Part shown: piece by piece, positions 7,265-13,889 of the stretch
How the letters are laid out: each line of letters opens with the position of its first letter
Position numbering within the stretch: the first letter of the stretch is position 1
DNA from: an uncultured Acidobacteriota bacterium
GTDB taxonomy: Bacteria; Acidobacteriota; Terriglobia; Terriglobales; CAINCZ01
Assembly (NCBI GenBank): GCA_903847195.1
Contig: CAINCZ010000017.1
Coordinates: 1 to 20,070, forward strand
Reading direction: 5' to 3'
DNA: 20,070 nucleotides
Program-made: the position numbers and the translations under genes
Notes under the pieces: generated by a model
Database searches by the model: none
What the model was told of the DNA's origin: nothing
What the model saw: the letters and a program-made list of their open reading frames with translations, nothing else

Positions 7265-8931
7265 CGGCGTTCCTCGGAGTTGTTAGTGGCTGCGGGCGGC
7301 GGAGAGCAGACTCCGGCCGGACAGCCGTGATCGTCGATGTGTGCCAGGTACTCCGCCGCATAGTGGCGCAGCGTACTGAAGATGGCGTTAGGCGCGCTCT
7401 GGCCAAGTCCGCACAGTGCGGTATCGCGCACGACGGTGCTCAGGTGGACCAGTTGTTCCAGATCGGCGCGCGAGGCCTTGCCCTGGGTGATGCGGCCCAG
7501 CATCGCGTGCAGGTGGGTGGTGCCGACGCGGCAGGGCGAGCAGCGCCCGCAGGACTCCTGCCGGCAGAAATCGAGGAAGAAGCGGGCCACATCCACCATG
7601 CAGGCGCTGTCGTCCATGACGATCAATCCGCCTGAGCCCATGATGGAGCCGACGGCGGCGAGCGATTCATAGTCCATGCCCATGTCGAGGCAGCTCTCGG
7701 GCAGGGCGCCGCCGCAGGGTCCGCCGGCCTGCACCGCTTTCAACTTGCGGCCGCCGGGGATGCCGCCGCCGAGTCCGTATACGATGTCGCGCAGCGAGGT
7801 GCCCATGGGGACTTCGATCAATCCGGTGTTCTTGACGGCTCCAGCCAGGGCGAAGACCTTGGTGCCCTTGCTCTTTTCCGTGCCGATGGCGGCGAACCAC
7901 TCGGCTCCCTCCCGCAGGATGGCCGTTACGTTGGCCAGGGTCTCGACGTTGTTGACCAGCGTGGGGCAGCCCCAGAGTCCCGCCTGCGAAGGATACGGAG
8001 GACGAGGGCGCGGCTCACCCCGGCCGCCTTCGATGGCGGCAATCAGCGAGGTCTCTTCGCCGCTGATGAACGGTCCGGCGCCGAGGCGAACTTCTATGGT
8101 GAATCCGAACGTACTGCCGCCAACAGCGCTGCCCAGCAACCCGAGCGCCTCGGCCTGACGGATGGCGATACGCAGGCGACGCACGGCGAGCGAGTACTCG
8201 GCCCGGCAGAAGATGTATCCGCGAGTGGCGCCTATGGCGTAGCCAGCCAGGGCCATGCCCTCGAGCACGCGATGCGGATCGCTTTCGAGCACGCTGCGAT
8301 CCATGAATGCCCCAGGGTCGCCTTCGTCCGCGTTGCAGATGACGTATTTCTGCCCGCCTTTTCCAGCCGTGGCAACGGCGCTCCACTTGACCCCGGTGGA
8401 ATATCCAGCACCACCCCGGCCACGCAGACCGCTGCGGTTGATTTCGTCGACCACCTGCTGGGGAGTGCGCTCTGTGACCGCGCGCAGCAGCGGCTCCCAG
8501 CCTCCGGCGCCGATGTAGTCCTCAATGAGCTCGGGATCGATCTGTCCGGAGTTCTCCAGCACGATCTTCTGCTGGCGGCGGAAGAACGGCAGATCGGACG
8601 AGAGCTCGAGTTCAGGCAGTTTGCCGCCGTCGAGCGTGTCGATGAGACCGCCGATCATCTCGGGGTTCTCCGGGGAAACCAGCTGGTAGAACTGATGGCG
8701 CGGTTCGATGGCTACCAGCGGTCCGGCGGCGCACAAGCCCATGCAGCCCACGCCTTTCACCAGGCAGTCGTGGCGGCCGCGGCGTTTCAGTTCGGCGGTG
8801 AGGTCGGCGATGACCTGATCGCTGCGCTGCGACAGGCAGCCGGCGGCCACGCAGACGTGGATCCGCTGCGCGTAGCGCTGTTGCGCCTCGCGCGCGGCGT
8901 GCGCCATTTGTCGCAGGTCCTCAAGCTTCAT
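7261..8931 (-). CDS. hoxF: Diaphorase flavin subunit HoxF (NuoF-like)
   Basis: HoxF oxidises or reduces NAD(P)(H) through FMN and passes electrons to the iron-sulfur chain. In 556 residues it shows a thioredoxin-like [2Fe-2S] domain (C27-x4-C32 and C63-x3-C67), then the NuoF core. The core has GRGGAGYSTGVKW at 171-183 for nucleotide and FMN, CNADEGDPGAFMDRS at 199-213, and a [4Fe-4S] site C461-x2-C464-x2-C467 with C507. It closes with HIDDHGCPAGVC (531-542), typical of HoxF and related hydrogenase diaphorases. The fused N-terminal domain separates it from complex I NuoF. I chose the ATG at 8931, which overlaps the end of hoxE by 11 bases; upstream in-frame codons translate hoxE sequence out of frame. 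All expected ligands are present. Confidence 0.94.
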   Translation of the reverse strand: MKLEDLRQMAHAAREAQQRYAQRIHVCVAAGCLSQRSDQVIADLTAELKRRGRHDCLVKGVGCMGLCAAGPLVAIEPRHQFYQLVSPENPEMIGGLIDTLDGGKLPELELSSDLPFFRRQQKIVLENSGQIDPELIEDYIGAGGWEPLLRAVTERTPQQVVDEINRSGLRGRGGAGYSTGVKWSAVATAGKGGQKYVICNADEGDPGAFMDRSVLESDPHRVLEGMALAGYAIGATRGYIFCRAEYSLAVRRLRIAIRQAEALGLLGSAVGGSTFGFTIEVRLGAGPFISGEETSLIAAIEGGRGEPRPRPPYPSQAGLWGCPTLVNNVETLANVTAILREGAEWFAAIGTEKSKGTKVFALAGAVKNTGLIEVPMGTSLRDIVYGLGGGIPGGRKLKAVQAGGPCGGALPESCLDMGMDYESLAAVGSIMGSGGLIVMDDSACMVDVARFFLDFCRQESCGRCSPCRVGTTHLHAMLGRITQGKASRADLEQLVHLSTVVRDTALCGLGQSAPNAIFSTLRHYAAEYLAHIDDHGCPAGVCSPPPAATNNSEERR

Positions 8932-9427
8932 GGCCATTCCAATCGTGCAGACGCTGTTCCAGTTCGGGCGGAGATATCTTGCCCGCCATCTCGCCGTCGA
9001 GCAAAGCCACCGGGCCCAATCCGCAGGAGCCGAGGCAGCGCGCCGCAATCACGGACACCTTGCCGTCCTTGCTCGTCTCGCCCGGAGCCAGGCCGGTGGT
9101 CTCGCGCACGCGTTCGAGCAACTGGCCGGCGCCCTTGATGTAGCAAGCGGTCCCCGTACAGATTACGCAGCTGTGCTCGCCCTGCGGCTTAAGGTTGAAG
9201 AAGGGGTAGAAGCTGACGACGCCGTACACCTTGCTTTCGGGCAGACCCAGGACGCGCGCCACGTAGGCCAGCGCCGGACGGTCGATGTGGCCGAAAGCCT
9301 CCTGCACCGCGTGCAGCACTTCCAGCAGCGCCGAGGACTGACCTGCGTGACGACGCAGGGCGGCCTCGACCAGCTTCCAGCGCCGGTCGTCGTCAGGCGG
9401 CGGCACGGTGGCCGGATGGCTTTGCAT
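8921..9427 (-). CDS. hoxE: Diaphorase subunit HoxE (NuoE-like [2Fe-2S])
   Basis: HoxE is the small thioredoxin-like [2Fe-2S] subunit of the bidirectional hydrogenase diaphorase and the NuoE homologue. The 168 residues contain an N-terminal helical region (about 17-60), GLPESKVYGVVSFYPFFNLKP, and the cluster ligands C90-x4-C95 (CTGTAC) and C131-x3-C135 (CLGSC), all intact. The ATG at 9427 is chosen over an in-frame TTG at 9433 because GGGGGGAG lies seven bases before it. It is the first gene of the four-gene hox operon; 356 bases without a gene lie upstream, so the promoter must be there, but I cannot assign -35/-10 boxes confidently. Confidence 0.92.
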   Translation of the reverse strand: MQSHPATVPPPDDDRRWKLVEAALRRHAGQSSALLEVLHAVQEAFGHIDRPALAYVARVLGLPESKVYGVVSFYPFFNLKPQGEHSCVICTGTACYIKGAGQLLERVRETTGLAPGETSKDGKVSVIAARCLGSCGLGPVALLDGEMAGKISPPELEQRLHDWNGHEA

Positions 9428-9434
9428 GGACAAA

Positions 9435-9442
9435 CTCCCCCC
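9435..9442 (-). promoter_or_regulatory. Ribosome binding site of hoxE
   Basis: Minus-strand GGGGGGAG is seven bases from the ATG at 9427 and only one base from the alternative TTG at 9433. The spacing decides for the ATG. Confidence 0.7.
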
Positions 9443-9600
9443 GTGTTCTTCCCGTGCGCAGTCTCATGGGCGCAAACGCGAACAGACAGGTCGAAAATAG
9501 GCGCAGGCCACCGACGAACGAAAACGCAGGATCCGAAAGAATCCCGACTCTCCTGGTGGCGGGGCGCAGTTAAAGTTTGCCGTATCCGCGAACCAGCCGC

Positions 9601-9690
9601 TAGTGTGTTCGGTCACGTTGCGGTGTGAGACTTTCCGGCGATGGGCCGATGACCCTCACAGTGGAGTGTGACTTTCCCGCGATTCAAAAA
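9601..9690. mobile_element. Possible insertion-sequence end remnant (IS21-like repeats)
   Basis: Two imperfect direct repeats occur: TGTGAGACTTTCCGGCGAT (9624-9642) and GAGTGTGACTTTCCCGCGAT (9664-9682). The first is followed by GACCCTCACA (9651-9660), an inverted partner of its TGTGAG. Multiple 'TGTGACTTTCCGCGAT'-like repeats at one end are, in my recollection, a habit of IS21-family terminal regions. No transposase fragment is seen. Family assignment is a weak inference. Confidence 0.35.
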
Positions 9691-9701
9691 ACAGGACGTT
9701 C

Positions 9702-9720
9702 CAATCGGTAACCCGAATTG
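9702..9720. repeat. Small inverted repeat upstream of trpB2
   Basis: CAATCGG (9702-9708) and CCGAATTG (9713-9720) pair with one bulged A around TAAC. It lies 64 bases before the trpB2 ATG and could be an operator half-site pair or a weak hairpin. Confidence 0.35.
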
Positions 9721-9783
9721 TGGGGAAGCCGGGGGGCAGGTAAGCTGGGTTATCTGTTTCTTTAAACTCAACAGGAAAGGCTT

Positions 9784-11082
9784 ATGCAAACGCGATTCAC
9801 GCTGCCTCAATCCTCTATCCCGACCCAGTGGTACAACATCATGGCCGATATCCCCGAGCCGCTGCCCGCCCCGCTTCATCCCGGGACGCGCCAGCCCGTG
9901 GGGCTTGCGGACATGACCGCCATTTTCCCCGAAAACCTGGTGATGCAGGAAATGTGTCCTGATCGCTGGGTGGAAATTCCGGAGGAAGTAAGGCAAGTGT
10001 ACGCATTGTGGCGACCCACGCCGCTATTGAGAGCGGTGCGGTTGGAGAAGGCGCTGGATACGCCGGCCCACATCTACTACAAGTATGAGGGCAGCAGCCC
10101 GGCGGGCAGTCATAAGCCCAACACGGCGGTTCCGCAGGCTTACTACAACAAGCTGGCAGGCACGAAGCGGCTGGCAACAGAAACCGGCGCAGGCCAATGG
10201 GGAGCCTCGCTTTCGATGGCCGCCCGCATTTTCGGCCTAGAGTGTACGGTCTACATGGTGCGCGTCAGCTATGACGGCAAGCCATACCGCCGCCTGCAGA
10301 TGAACACCTATGGCGCCAACGTCTTCTCCAGTCCCAGCGAGCAGACGCAGTTCGGCCGCAAGATGCTGGCCGAAGACCCGAACTGTCCCGGCAGCCTCGG
10401 CATCGCCATCAGCGAAGCGATCGAAGACACGGTAACGCATCCCGGCACCAAGTATTCGCTGGGAAGCGTGCTGAACCATGTCTGCCTGCACCAGTCGGTG
10501 ATTGGACAGGAAACGATCCAGCAGATGGAAGAGGCCGGCGAAGAGCCGGACATCGTGGTGGGCTGCGCGGGCGGCGGCAGCAACTTTGCCGGCATCGCCT
10601 TTCCCTTCCTGCACCGCAAGATCACCGAAGGCAAGAAGTATCGGCTGATCGCGGTCGAGCCGTCATCGTGTCCGACGCTTACGCAAGGTGAGCTGAAGTA
10701 CGATTTCGGCGACACGGCCATGATGACGCCCCTGATGATGATGTACACGCTGGGTCACGACTTCATGCCGCCTTCGATTCACGCCGGTGGCCTGCGCTAC
10801 CACGGCATGTCGCCGCTGGTCAGCCATGCCCAGAAGCTGGGTTTGACGGAAGCGAGAGCTTATCCGCAAGGCTCGGTTTTTGAAGCGGCAGTGCTGTTTG
10901 CCCGCACCGAAGGGCTGGTGCCGGCGCCCGAGTCGTCGCACGCGATCCGCTGCGTGGTCGATGAGGCGCTGGTGGCCAAGGCCGAAGGCAAGAAGAAGGT
11001 GATCGTCTTCAACCTGAGCGGCCACGGTCTGCTCGACCTCTCGGCCTATGACGCATACTTGAACGGTGACCTGAAGGACTAG
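9784..11082 (+). CDS. trpB: Tryptophan synthase beta chain, TrpB2 type
   Basis: This PLP enzyme joins indole and serine to form tryptophan. The 432-residue length and the N-terminal extension [20 protein letters not shown] mark the TrpB2 subfamily rather than the roughly 400-residue TrpB1 that partners Trp[16 protein letters not shown] (77-91) begins the fold. K111 in [14 protein letters not shown] is the PLP lysine. [11 protein letters not shown] is the substrate carboxylate loop, and [11 protein letters not shown] around 260-270 holds the PLP phosphate. The ATG at 9784 has AGGAAAGG a few bases upstream. No trpA, trpC or other pathway gene is adjacent; stand-alone trpB2 genes are thought to salvage free indole or act without TrpA. 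A strong terminator follows. Confidence 0.93.
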   Translation: MQTRFTLPQSSIPTQWYNIMADIPEPLPAPLHPGTRQPVGLADMTAIFPENLVMQEMCPDRWVEIPEEVRQVYALWRPTPLLRAVRLEKALDTPAHIYYKYEGSSPAGSHKPNTAVPQAYYNKLAGTKRLATETGAGQWGASLSMAARIFGLECTVYMVRVSYDGKPYRRLQMNTYGANVFSSPSEQTQFGRKMLAEDPNCPGSLGIAISEAIEDTVTHPGTKYSLGSVLNHVCLHQSVIGQETIQQMEEAGEEPDIVVGCAGGGSNFAGIAFPFLHRKITEGKKYRLIAVEPSSCPTLTQGELKYDFGDTAMMTPLMMMYTLGHDFMPPSIHAGGLRYHGMSPLVSHAQKLGLTEARAYPQGSVFEAAVLFARTEGLVPAPESSHAIRCVVDEALVAKAEGKKKVIVFNLSGHGLLDLSAYDAYLNGDLKD

Positions 11083-11103
11083 TCAGGACCAACGCCAAAA
11101 CTT

Positions 11104-11144
11104 ACCGGGGACAAGCCGAACGGCTTGTCCCCGGTTTTGTTTTT
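11104..11144. terminator. Bidirectional intrinsic terminator between trpB2 and quinone reductase
   Basis: Perfect 14-bp arms ACCGGGGACAAGCC (11104-11117) and GGCTTGTCCCCGGT (11122-11135) with loop GAAC are followed by TTTGTTTTT on the plus strand. On the minus strand the stem is followed by AAGTTTTGG. It sits between the two converging stops (11082 and 11162) and probably serves both genes. Confidence 0.92.
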
Positions 11145-11161
11145 GGATCAGGGCGTGTGAA

Positions 11162-12127
11162 CTACGGCAGCAGCAGGATCTTGCCATAGGCGCCACTGGG
11201 CCTCATGACCGCCTCGTGAGCCTTGGGGGCCTCGGCCAGCGGGAACTCTTCGCCGATGGCAGGGCACAGCGTCCCGGTGGCCAATCCAGCCACGAGACCG
11301 GCGTGGATGCTGGCCACTTCCGGCGGGGTGGTATTGAACGAAGTCATGCCCATGATTTGGCCGTCGCGCATCATCAGGTCCCGGGCGTTGATCTCGGTCG
11401 GCCCGCGGCTGCCAATGACGACGATACGACCCTTGAGCGCTAACAGGGGCAGGTCCTTGCCGAGGTTCTTGTTGGCCAGCAGTTCGATAATCACGTCCAC
11501 GCCGCGCCCGCCGGTGATCTCCACGATCTGCTTCAGGTAGTCGTCGTTCGAGTGGTCCAGCACGTAATCGGCGCCGTTGGCCAGCACCAGGTTCTTGCCG
11601 CGCTCCGAGCTGGCGGTGCCAATGATGCGCACGCCGCGCGCGCGCGCCAGTTGCACGGCAGCCGTACCCACGCCGCCGCTGGCGCCGTGCACCAGCATGG
11701 TTTCGTCCGGTTGTACGTTGGCCTTCTGGAACAGCGCACGGAAGGCAGTGCCGTAGGGAACGCCGAGCGCCGCGCCCTGCGCGAAGGAGACCTTGATGGG
11801 AAGCGGATGCACCTGCGCTTCATGGCAGAGCGTCTGCTCGGCATAGGTGCCGCTCAGCGATCCAGCTACATAAACGCGGTCACCGGGCTTGAACTTCGTC
11901 ACCTCGGGACCGACGGCCAGCACCTCGCCGCCGCCGTCGGAGCCGGGGGTGTATGGCATTTGGGGGTTGCGTCCGTAGCCGCCGGCGCGAATGTAGGTCT
12001 CAACCGGATTGACGCCAACGGCGCGTAGCCGCACGACCACCTGTCCTGGGCCGGGCTTGAGGTCGGGCACCTCCTCCAAGCACAGCATTTCGGGCCCGCC
12101 GAACTTATGTACACGAATCGCTTTCAT
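11162..12127 (-). CDS. qor: Zeta-crystallin-like NADPH:quinone reductase (MDR family)
   Basis: This 321-residue protein belongs to the zinc-free quinone oxidoreductase branch of the medium-chain dehydrogenase/reductases. It likely reduces quinones or reactive carbonyls with NADPH in the cytoplasm. GVNPVETYIRAGGYG (38-52) is the family substrate-side motif. GSDGGGEVLAVG follows, and the catalytic-zinc cysteine and histidine of alcohol dehydrogenases are absent. The NADPH loop GASGGVGTAAVQLA starts at 148. The end GAYGKILLLP resembles the usual GKIVL terminus. The ATG at 12127 has GAGGAA about nine bases upstream. It is transcribed alone and ends at the shared terminator. Substrate is not determined; the symbol is by family similarity. 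Confidence 0.88.
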   Translation of the reverse strand: MKAIRVHKFGGPEMLCLEEVPDLKPGPGQVVVRLRAVGVNPVETYIRAGGYGRNPQMPYTPGSDGGGEVLAVGPEVTKFKPGDRVYVAGSLSGTYAEQTLCHEAQVHPLPIKVSFAQGAALGVPYGTAFRALFQKANVQPDETMLVHGASGGVGTAAVQLARARGVRIIGTASSERGKNLVLANGADYVLDHSNDDYLKQIVEITGGRGVDVIIELLANKNLGKDLPLLALKGRIVVIGSRGPTEINARDLMMRDGQIMGMTSFNTTPPEVASIHAGLVAGLATGTLCPAIGEEFPLAEAPKAHEAVMRPSGAYGKILLLP

Positions 12128-12420
12128 GACGTTTTATTCCTCGCTTTCCGATATCAACAGAACGGGATCAGGGCGAATTTCCATCTAGACGAAAGAGATT
12201 AACGCCGGGCGGCGTGCGATGCAAAAACGGGGCTGGAGCGAGCGCCGTGGGAGCCCGGTATTTCCCGATGTGGTTTAGCCGGCGGGGAAAAGCAGATTCC
12301 ACGCGGGCTAAAGCCCGCTCGGAATGACAAATCGAAAGGGCTTACCGGCACGAGCAAACCCGTGCCCTGACACGACCGATTCTTGAGAAAACCTCTAGTG
12401 CTCTGATAACGAATACTCGC
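12128..12420. other. Intergenic region with a dispersed-repeat-like hairpin
   Basis: This 293-bp gap lies downstream of the LOG-family gene and upstream of the quinone reductase. It holds the quinone reductase leader, an imperfect palindrome at 12296-12325 and a 6-bp stem GGCACG/CGTGCC (12347-12366) without a T-run. No open frame is convincing. Confidence 0.55.
12296..12325. repeat. Imperfect palindrome, probable dispersed intergenic repeat
   Basis: ATTCC (12296-12300) pairs with GGAAT (12321-12325), two mismatches follow, then GCGGGC (12303-12308) pairs with GCCCGC (12313-12318) around TAAA. The surrounding text, GCAGATTCC...GGAATGACAA, resembles a repeat phrase I recall from Acidobacteria and other soil bacteria. 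Only one copy is in this window, so its repeat status is inferred. Confidence 0.5.
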
Positions 12421-13317
12421 TTAGGGTCTCGTCTTGGCGATTTCCGGCACCATCTGCACGGCGCGGAAGTGGAAATGCTCGCGCATCAGGTAGTCCTTCA
12501 GCAGCTCAAAGCCCTCTTCCGGCGAATCGACGATCTGGAACAGGTTCAGATCTTCGGGCGAGATGACGCCCATATCGGCCAGGGCTTCGAAGTTGATCAC
12601 CCGCGTCCAGTAGTCGCGGCCATAGACCAGCACCATCATCTTCTTGGCGAGCTTCTCGGTCTGCACCAAGGTGAGGATCTCAAACAACTCGTCGAAGGTC
12701 CCGAAGCCTCCCGGGAAGACAACCAGCGCCTTGGCCAAGTAGGCGAACCACAGCTTGCGCATGAAGAAGTAGTGGAACTCGAAGTTCAGCTCGGGCGTGA
12801 TGTAGCGGTTGGGCATCTGCTCGTACGGCAGGCGGATGTTGAGTCCGACCGAGCTGCCGCCCGCTTCGCTGGCGCCGCGATTGGCGGCCTCCATGATGCC
12901 GGGACCGCCGCCGCTGCATATGACGAACCGCTTGCGCTCGGAGGGCAGGTGCATGGACCACTCGGTCAGCAGGTGCGCCAGCTTGCGGGCGTCTTCGTAG
13001 TAGCGGGCCATCTGCACCTGGACCTGGGCGCGCTTGAACTTCTGCTGCCACTCGGGTGAAGCCACCTGGAGTGAGCCCGGCTTCTCGAGCATCTCAAGCT
13101 CGCTTTGCGCGGTCGAGCGGCTGTGAAAGCGCGCCGAGCCGAAGAAGACGACCGTATCCTGAATCTGCTGGCGACGGAAGCGTGCCAGCGGGTCGAGATA
13201 TTCAGACAGGATGCGCACCATGCGGCCGTCGGGACCGTGCACGAATTCCCTGCGCTCATAAGAGAGGGCGGCGCGTTCGAGGTCCTGGCCGGGATCGCCG
13301 TCGTGTGGATCGCTCAT
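12421..13317 (-). CDS. LOG-family protein (Rossmann-fold nucleotide-binding, TIGR00730-like)
   Basis: The 298-residue product carries the LOG ('lysine decarboxylase-like') signature P202-G-G-F-G-T-F-D-E210. It also has VVFFGSAR (56-63), SGGGPGIMEAANRGA (135-149) and MRKLW (186-190). These form the nucleotide pocket of phosphoribohydrolases that release a base from 5'-monophosphates, the activity best known for cytokinin activation. It is longer than the usual 180-200 residue LOG, with about 100 additional N-terminal residues ahead of and around the first strand. Bacterial members can be cytokinin-type enzymes or PpnN-like nucleotidases; the sequence alone does not decide. The ATG at 13317 has GGAG ten bases upstream. 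It may be co-transcribed with the two minus-strand genes before it (gap 87 bases). Confidence 0.87.
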   Translation of the reverse strand: MSDPHDGDPGQDLERAALSYERREFVHGPDGRMVRILSEYLDPLARFRRQQIQDTVVFFGSARFHSRSTAQSELEMLEKPGSLQVASPEWQQKFKRAQVQVQMARYYEDARKLAHLLTEWSMHLPSERKRFVICSGGGPGIMEAANRGASEAGGSSVGLNIRLPYEQMPNRYITPELNFEFHYFFMRKLWFAYLAKALVVFPGGFGTFDELFEILTLVQTEKLAKKMMVLVYGRDYWTRVINFEALADMGVISPEDLNLFQIVDSPEEGFELLKDYLMREHFHFRAVQMVPEIAKTRP

Positions 13318-13404
13318 AGACTTTATGCTCCAGATTCGATTATCCCCGGGAGAGCCGGTGGCCTGCGTTGCAGCGATCGCAAAAAACGTCCGCCGCGAGA
13401 CTCG

Positions 13405-13806
13405 CTACCGGGAACTCCGGAAGCCAAGCTCCGAAATTCCAATCCACAGATCCAGCAAGCCGAGCCCGCTGACGGCGCCGCGGACAAAACTGTGCTCCAT
13501 GATGGGTCGCAGCCAAGGCAGAAAAACGAGCAGCCGGTTCGACGTCCAGAACTGCGTCCACGGCAGCACGACCAGCAAAAGGCCCACTTCCAGGCAAAAG
13601 ATTACGAAGACGACCAGCCAGATACGCTGCGCCCAGCTTCTTGATGGCCGGGGTGGCGGCGGAGCGGGCTCTTCGCGCGGCGGCAGAACCGGGGGCGGGT
13701 TGGGATCGGCGTTCACCGTGGCCGCTGCTTCCGGAACGCGCGCAGCTTCGTCCGGCGGCTCGATGATCAACCGGGGCTGTTCCGGGCGCGGGCTCCTGAC
13801 GCTCAC
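13405..13806 (-). CDS. Small proline-rich membrane protein, function unknown
   Basis: I do not recognise a named family with confidence. The 133-residue product has a cytoplasmic-looking N-terminal half (1-60) rich in Pro, Ala, Glu and Arg. A strong transmembrane segment follows (about 62-81, WLVVFVIFCLEVGLLLVVLP), then PWTQFWTSN and a second moderately hydrophobic segment (about 107-124, SFVRGAVSGLGLLDLWIG). The phrase RGAVSGLGLL looks like a conserved core I associate with uncharacterised acidobacterial membrane proteins. The start is GTG at 13806, supported by AAGGA five bases upstream. It lies between the TPR gene (83-bp gap) and the LOG gene (87-bp gap) on the same strand, so a three-gene transcription unit is plausible. 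Confidence 0.72.
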   Translation of the reverse strand: MSVRSPRPEQPRLIIEPPDEAARVPEAAATVNADPNPPPVLPPREEPAPPPPRPSRSWAQRIWLVVFVIFCLEVGLLLVVLPWTQFWTSNRLLVFLPWLRPIMEHSFVRGAVSGLGLLDLWIGISELGFRSSR

Positions 13807-13889
13807 TTCCGTCCTTTACGACAACCGTTGAATGCTCTCAGGATAGCGCAAGCCGCGCCGGATGGACACGGGCGAAGTAGCCAAATGCG

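Larger units (their letters stand above)
9428..9783. other. Intergenic region between divergent hoxE and trpB2
   Basis: This 356-bp gap has no convincing gene. It should hold the promoters of both the hox operon and trpB2. Only the hoxE ribosome site, repeats resembling an insertion-sequence end (about 9601-9690), and a small inverted repeat (9702-9720) can be pointed out. No tRNA, riboswitch or attenuator-like structure was recognised in front of trpB2. Confidence 0.6.

Noticed and set aside
8272..9138. Plus-strand 288-codon open frame over the hoxE/hoxF junction
   Set aside because: It is antisense to intact iron-sulfur subunits and lacks motifs of its own.
6557..9427. Reading the locus as complex I nuoEFG or as a formate dehydrogenase diaphorase
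   Set aside because: The NuoG-like subunit is only 235 residues with HoxU-specific H-x-C spacing and no molybdopterin domain, the flavin subunit has the fused N-terminal [2Fe-2S] domain, and a hydrogenase-type protease is in the operon.
12347..12366. Terminator for the LOG gene
   Set aside because: The GGCACG/CGTGCC stem is short, has an 8-base loop and lacks a T-run on the minus strand.
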